IMG/VR virus record: IMGVR_UViG_3300027832_000089
Location: 1-27,073 of that record
Length of the DNA stretch: 27,073 bases
Origin: a virus
Reading direction: 5' to 3' (one strand)
Shown here in pieces: positions 23,469-27,073 of the stretch. A program made the translations under genes and the position numbers. Under the pieces are notes generated by a model. The model saw nothing but the letters and a program-made list of their open reading frames with translations, did no database searches and was not told the DNA's origin. The first letter of the stretch is position 1. Every line of letters starts with the position of its first letter.

Positions 23469-23469
23469 C

Positions 23470-25170
23470 ATGGCAGGATTTGGCGATAATAGAAGTGGTG
23501 CAACAAGCAGTGCACTATCAGCGTTAAGTAAGTTTGGTACACGATATGATGACCTTCTACTTAAAAATTCCAAAGCGATAGGGTTTATCGAAAGTCAATT
23601 GGCTTCAAGAACTACTACGAACGGAAACAACGAACTTTTAAAGTTCTCAATGGCATTGGCAGATACTACGTCACAGCTAAGAACAAAAGCAATTGCGTTC
23701 TTTCAACTAGATTATACAGTTAAGAGAGAACGTCTTCGTGACATCGCATCTAATGGTGAAATTGAATTCATTCTTGATACCATAGCAGACGATATGGTTG
23801 TATATAGTGAGGAGAATAGATTCTGTTATGCAACTGATTTAACTGGTAAAATAATGTTTAAGGGTTCTAATAAAACCGAAAGACTAAATTACCAGGATGA
23901 TATTGTTAAGAAGTATCAAAGTAACTTTGAAGAGATTTACAATTCATGGGGATTCTCGGAAGGAATAGCAGCATGGCAATTTGCATATCAATTCTTGATC
24001 GAAGGACATTTAAGTTTTGAGATAATATACGATAATCCAGAAAAACCTAAGAAAGTTATCGGATTTAAAGAATTAGATCCTGCAAGTATAGCACCACAAC
24101 TTAATAAAGATGCTAAGGGAAAAATGTATTTACAATGGACTCAATATGATCCTTCAAATGGATCAACTAAAGTACTATCAGATTCACAAGTAATCTATGT
24201 ATCATATTCAAATCATTTTAAAACTAAGAGAGTTAGTTTTGTTGAACGATTAATTAGATCCTTTAATTTATTAAGAATATTGGAGCATAGTAAAGTAATA
24301 TGGCATGTTATGAATGCGCCAATTAGATTACAAACCAAAGTTCCAACAGGATCTAAATCCTTTCAAAAGGCACAAGAAGATGTTAAAGAATTTATGAACC
24401 TATTAAAAGAGGATGTATTTTTTAATGGTGATACTGGAGAGTTAACAGTTGACGGTAAGCCAAACATCATGTTCTATAAGAACTACGTAACTCCAGTAAA
24501 TGATCAAAACCAATCTATCTCGATAGAAGCATTACAATTTCCTGGACCTAATCTATCCAACTCTGAATTACTTGGATATTTCACTAAGAAATTGAAAATG
24601 GATTCTAAGATTCCTTATTCAAGATGGGAAGGTCAATCTGGAATGGGAGCATTCACTTTAAATGCTGAAGGTATTACAAGAGAGGAAATTAGATATCAGA
24701 AATTTATCAAGAGATTACGTTCAGCATATTCTGAATTAATAGTAAAACCTTGGTATTTACAAATGTGTATGGATTTTCCAGATCTACAAGACGATTACAA
24801 ATTTAAGAATGCAATTGGTATAACATATCACAATGATAACGTTTTCGAAGAGATGAAAGAGAACGAATTGGAAGCTAAGCGTATTGCATCATTTACCGCT
24901 AAAAAAGGAGTTCTTAAAGATGATGGAACACCGTATTACTCTACTGAGTATTTAGTTCGTAAAGAGTTAAGAATGACAGAAGACGAAATACAAGCAAATA
25001 AAAAGTGGTTTGAAATGGAGACAGATGAAGCAGCACAAGGAACACCAGCTGATATACAACCCGTATCAGGAGGAGAATCAGCCGCACCAGTAGCATCATC
25101 AGCAGAAGCCGAAGGCGGAAGTGGAGAAACTATCGAAGGAGGAGAAGTTGGAGCAGAAGGTAGCTTATAA
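23470..25170 (+). CDS. 20: Portal protein gp20-like
   Basis: The 566-residue product (T4 gp20 524) has several gp20-like blocks: REIRD-type LRDIASNGEIEFILDTIADD near 90, GFKELDPASI and DSQVIYVSYSNH in the clip/wing region (about 200-255), FVERLIRSFNLLRILEHSKV, then FPGPNLSNSELLGYFTKKL and IPYSRWEGQSG (about 355-395), the most conserved part of T4-type portals. It would form the dodecameric channel for DNA packaging and neck attachment. The last 45 residues are a Gly/Ala/Glu-rich tail, absent from T4. The gene begins 1 nt after the previous stop. No prohead protease or major capsid gene follows here, unlike T4. Confidence 0.88.
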   Translation: MAGFGDNRSGATSSALSALSKFGTRYDDLLLKNSKAIGFIESQLASRTTTNGNNELLKFSMALADTTSQLRTKAIAFFQLDYTVKRERLRDIASNGEIEFILDTIADDMVVYSEENRFCYATDLTGKIMFKGSNKTERLNYQDDIVKKYQSNFEEIYNSWGFSEGIAAWQFAYQFLIEGHLSFEIIYDNPEKPKKVIGFKELDPASIAPQLNKDAKGKMYLQWTQYDPSNGSTKVLSDSQVIYVSYSNHFKTKRVSFVERLIRSFNLLRILEHSKVIWHVMNAPIRLQTKVPTGSKSFQKAQEDVKEFMNLLKEDVFFNGDTGELTVDGKPNIMFYKNYVTPVNDQNQSISIEALQFPGPNLSNSELLGYFTKKLKMDSKIPYSRWEGQSGMGAFTLNAEGITREEIRYQKFIKRLRSAYSELIVKPWYLQMCMDFPDLQDDYKFKNAIGITYHNDNVFEEMKENELEAKRIASFTAKKGVLKDDGTPYYSTEYLVRKELRMTEDEIQANKKWFEMETDEAAQGTPADIQPVSGGESAAPVASSAEAEGGSGETIEGGEVGAEGSL

Positions 25171-25275
25171 TACACATGATATGATTAACGAAGAAAAATA
25201 ACTTAATTCCGGTATACTCTAATATAGTAGAGATATAGGTATCTGCAAATAAAATTGATATGAAGGGGTGATATT

Positions 25276-25371
25276 ATGAAGCATAGTAGTTTTGTAATTG
25301 AAGGAAATGATAGAGACTCTATGTATATAACCATCAGCAATAGAGGAGTAAGGGAAATAGATCAGATCTAG
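25276..25371 (+). CDS. Small 31-residue ORF with a strong Shine-Dalgarno sequence
   Basis: ATG at 25276 opens 31 codons (MKHSSFVIEGNDRDSMYITI and on, ending DQI). It is preceded by AAGGGGTGAT, which pairs with the 16S 3' end over nearly its whole length and is placed 4 nt before ATG. No other gene in the window has so clear an SD. The product is not recognised. The region 25171-25275 before it holds no gene; it has a weak hairpin (ctcta/tagag, 25217-25232). The gap 25372-25429 shows nothing beyond the terminator's approach. Confidence 0.4.
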   Translation: MKHSSFVIEGNDRDSMYITISNRGVREIDQI

Positions 25372-25429
25372 GGACCCATATTAATTGATTACTTAGAACT
25401 ATTAATTAAAAATATAAAAAGCAAATAAT

Positions 25430-25459
25430 AAAAAAGCCAATCCAATGATTGGCTTTTTT
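25430..25459. terminator. Bidirectional Rho-independent terminator
   Basis: A 13-bp perfect stem, aaaaaagccaatc (25430-25442) and gattggctttttt (25447-25459), with a 4-nt loop. A-tract on one side and T-tract on the other allow termination from both sides. It stands between the portal unit (plus) and the gp25 unit (minus), whose stop codon lies 4 nt away. Confidence 0.9.
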
Positions 25460-25462
25460 ATT

Positions 25463-25837
25463 TTAATCATATAATACTGCGAATGGGGATCTTAGTCCAT
25501 CGATCGTAACAGACAGTACGTAAATCTTTCGATCCTTTTCATCTGTGATATATTGCGGTTTAGCCGAGATTCTTCTTTTTCTAGCTTCACCTACATATTT
25601 TGAAATCTGAGTGTTAGCATCTTCTGCTAATTTAAATGGATCAAGTTCGAATTCAAATAGATATTTTTCAGATTCTATTCCGAAATTAGGTTCACCTAAT
25701 ACTTCACCACGATTTGTAAGTAAAGTCATCTTAACCTGATTTATACTTGCCTCTATCTCGTCATATACTTCAACTTGATATGGTTGGTATTTTGGATCAT
25801 TTGATGATCTCATGTAAAAGTCTCTAATATTCTCCAT
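25463..25837 (-). CDS. 25: Baseplate wedge protein gp25-like
   Basis: The 124-residue product (T4 gp25 132) has the gp25-like/lysozyme-like fold seen in sheath initiators of contractile injection systems. The core is INQVKMTLLTNRGEVLGEPN followed by FGIESEKYLFE (about 33-65), corresponding to 'L...L.T..GE....P.FG....LFE' in T4. The C-terminal strands DRKIYVLSVTIDG match the conserved end. It anchors the wedge to the inner baseplate and starts sheath assembly. The start is preceded by GATAAATAATAT, in which the stop codon of the upstream small frame lies. It ends 4 nt before the bidirectional terminator. Confidence 0.85.
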   Translation of the reverse strand: MENIRDFYMRSSNDPKYQPYQVEVYDEIEASINQVKMTLLTNRGEVLGEPNFGIESEKYLFEFELDPFKLAEDANTQISKYVGEARKRRISAKPQYITDEKDRKIYVLSVTIDGLRSPFAVLYD

Positions 25838-25840
25838 ATA

Positions 25841-25973
25841 TTATTTATCAATGTAAAGTAGTTCACTAAGTGCGTTCCTAGCTTCATCATCTAATAACTC
25901 TCTAAAATCATCTTTCATAAAGTGATTTATTAATTTGTCATTAGTTAATATATAACTTAACGTTTCTTTCCAT
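25841..25973 (-). pseudogene. Frameshifted small gene upstream of gp25
   Basis: ATG at 25973 gives only ten residues before a stop. The frame one base later is open for 43 codons to the TAA at 25843-25841 (KETLSYILTNDKLINHF..., ending ELLYIDK). Removal of one G from ATGGAAAGAAACG would join the two into a 43-residue protein beginning MKETLSYIL. It lies behind a start element (GATAAATAAT, overlapping the stop of the endonuclease remnant), and its own stop overlaps the element of gp25. A shorter frame from ATG at 25918 (25 residues) is possible. Either it is a recently broken gene, a sequencing or assembly error, or starts at a non-standard codon. Function unknown. Confidence 0.4.
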
Positions 25974-25979
25974 ATAATA

Positions 25980-26162
25980 TTATTTATCTAAAATCATGAA
26001 CTCAAAACTCATTCCATTTAATACTGTAGCATTCATTTTAGCTATGTTATTATCCAAGTCAGATTCATATGTATACTTAGACTTAACTTCTATTATTTTA
26101 TTCTCAGATATAATATAAATGTCTGGATAATATCTTCTAGTTTTACCTTCGAATTCGTACAT
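25980..26162 (-). pseudogene. Remnant of a homing endonuclease (PD-(D/E)xK C terminus)
   Basis: The 60-residue frame holds only the end of a phage endonuclease: RRYYPDIYIISENKIIEVKS has the Asp and E-x-K of the PD-(D/E)xK active site, followed by KYTYE and a typical NIAKMNATVLNGMSFEFMIL ending. The N-terminal DNA-binding part is missing, and the previous gene's stop is only 21 nt upstream. It could still make a small folded protein, but a complete enzyme is not possible. It ends in Asp-Lys-stop because of the overlapping start element of the next frame. Confidence 0.65.
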
Positions 26163-26183
26163 TATATTATTCGTATATTTAGA

Positions 26184-26918
26184 TTATTGGTGAACGAGGA
26201 ACATCCAATCTGTTGTATTTTCTCCTTTTATCATAGTAGCAACGTCTTCCATTTCCTTTTCAGCAGTAGTCACCATGCTTTGATAATTAATAGTAACGTC
26301 TCCTGGTAATTGGTAATTAAATGTTTGCAACATATGAGCTAGTCTAACTTTGGCTCTAGCACGAACGTGTCGTTGAAAAAGTTCATCGTCATATAACTTA
26401 TCAATCTGAATCTTCTTAAATACCTTAGCTACTGCATCAACCTTAGGTGTTCTTCCTACAACTCCTAATAACTTTGTATTCTTATTGTAGTCATATGCAA
26501 TAGTATCTAATATCATCCCCTTGGTTAAATCTAGGAATGAGAACATGATTGTTCTATACATGATTGATTCTCCCATGAATGGAGTAAGAAATACTTCCGA
26601 TCCCATGAATTTACCTTCAGAGAAATCTCTATCAATTGATGCAAATATTGATCCACCTTTCGCTTCCTTTAATTCAACCATAAATTGTACACAGTCTGGC
26701 ATTAATATTTGTCTACCGTTCTTAAATTCATCGGTTTTAAACATTGCTTTTGGTAGCAATAGATATTTAGACTCTACTGCATATCTCCAGTTATCATAAA
26801 AGAAAGCTGCATCAATTGCAATAATACGCTTTATTTCCTTTTCCGGTAGTGAATATGGAAGCATTCCTGAGAATGTGATTTCATCTTGTATGTCTGTAAT
26901 AAGTTCTGCCTCACTCAT
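26184..26918 (-). CDS. Putative virion structural protein, unknown
   Basis: The 244-residue product is not firmly recognised. It starts with a helical region (MSEAELITDIQDEITFSGML, then IKRIIAIDAAFFYDNWRYAV) and has YLLLPKAMF at about 50-58 and a second helical region with HVRARAKVRLAHMLQTF (about 184-200). Such layouts occur in neck or baseplate-connector proteins, but this is only a guess supported by the position upstream of gp25. No catalytic motif or targeting-like N terminus is present. The start is 13 nt from the stop of the upstream partial gene. Confidence 0.5.
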   Translation of the reverse strand: MSEAELITDIQDEITFSGMLPYSLPEKEIKRIIAIDAAFFYDNWRYAVESKYLLLPKAMFKTDEFKNGRQILMPDCVQFMVELKEAKGGSIFASIDRDFSEGKFMGSEVFLTPFMGESIMYRTIMFSFLDLTKGMILDTIAYDYNKNTKLLGVVGRTPKVDAVAKVFKKIQIDKLYDDELFQRHVRARAKVRLAHMLQTFNYQLPGDVTINYQSMVTTAEKEMEDVATMIKGENTTDWMFLVHQ

Positions 26919-26931
26919 ATCATTCTAATTA

Positions 26932-27073
26932 TTATTTTTCTCCTAATTCTCTACTGAATCCTTGTTTTCCTAAGTCAACTTTATAATCGTCTTCCTGGTT
27001 ACCACCGTCAGTTCTAATAGCTCTTTGGTTTTTCTTATCTGATCGCTCATCATGCTTACTTGCTCTTTCTTTG
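26932..27073 (-). CDS. Partial gene, C-terminal 47 codons
   Basis: The frame is open from the right edge to the TAA at 26934-26932. It is very hydrophilic (KERASKHDERSDKKNQRAIR, then DYKVDLGKQGFSREL and end EK). No family can be named from this part. It stands directly upstream of the 244-residue gene with a 13-nt gap, so the two probably share a transcript. Confidence 0.5.
   Translation of the reverse strand, partial: KERASKHDERSDKKNQRAIRTDGGNQEDDYKVDLGKQGFSRELGEK

Noticed and set aside
25171-25275. Possible RNA gene or riboswitch after the portal gene
   Set aside because: Only a weak 5-bp hairpin is visible; no conserved core of a known class.
1-27073. CRISPR array, insertion sequence, integrase or attachment site
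   Set aside because: No regularly spaced repeats, transposase motifs, terminal inverted repeats or integrase signatures were seen.

Overview
This window is a segment of a tailed phage with a contractile, T4-type tail (myovirus-like), AT-rich (roughly one third G+C by eye) and densely packed. The T4 core genes recognisable from the translated sequence are: baseplate genes (gp53-like, gp25-like, a gp27-like hub, a gp5-like spike, tube/cap-like proteins), the portal (gp20), the head-completion nuclease (gp4), UvsW helicase, the C-terminal half of a family-B DNA polymerase (gp43) and the gp61-type primase. Almost no gene has a Shine-Dalgarno sequence. Starts are instead preceded by an A-rich element (consensus RATAAATAATAAAAA) at about 9-16 nt. 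That, with the base composition, suggests a host in the Bacteroidota (for example a flavobacterium); this is an inference.

Layout. 1-7414 (minus): tail/baseplate block in the order small protein, M15-type peptidase, small protein, large cap-like protein, gp53, hub, tube-like protein, spike, and the start of a gene with a capsid-targeting-like N terminus. 7475-8266 (plus): SleB-type cell-wall hydrolase. 8268-13863 (minus): HTH-metallophosphoesterase, ligase-like/nucleotidyltransferase fusion, a targeted small protein, a dNMP-kinase-like protein and a NUMOD3 homing endonuclease. 13967-17668 (plus): targeted small protein, amidase endolysin, possible UvsY-like mediator, UvsW. 17689-18960 (minus): two unknown genes. 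19018-25371 (plus): polymerase C-half, primase, two small proteins, terminator, gp4, an unknown, portal and a 31-codon ORF, closed by a bidirectional terminator. 25463-27073 (minus): gp25, a frameshifted small gene, a homing-endonuclease remnant, a virion-like protein and a partial gene.

Three things stand out. First, six otherwise unrelated proteins begin with a short peptide of the form aromatic-x-x-aromatic...(I/L/V)-x-E (mostly ending (I/L/V)NE), closely resembling the T4 capsid-targeting sequence that sends internal proteins into the prohead and is cut by the prohead protease. Two of the six are predicted peptidoglycan hydrolases, so the phage may package cell-wall enzymes in its head; the baseplate spike here carries no lysozyme domain. 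Second, the DNA polymerase is split in the fingers: only motifs B and C are present, with an in-frame stop just before the start, and the exonuclease/motif A half is not in the window. Third, the A-rich start element overlaps the stop codon of the preceding gene three times, so those proteins end in Asp-Lys-stop. This element also corrects one start codon and exposes a frameshifted small gene next to gp25.
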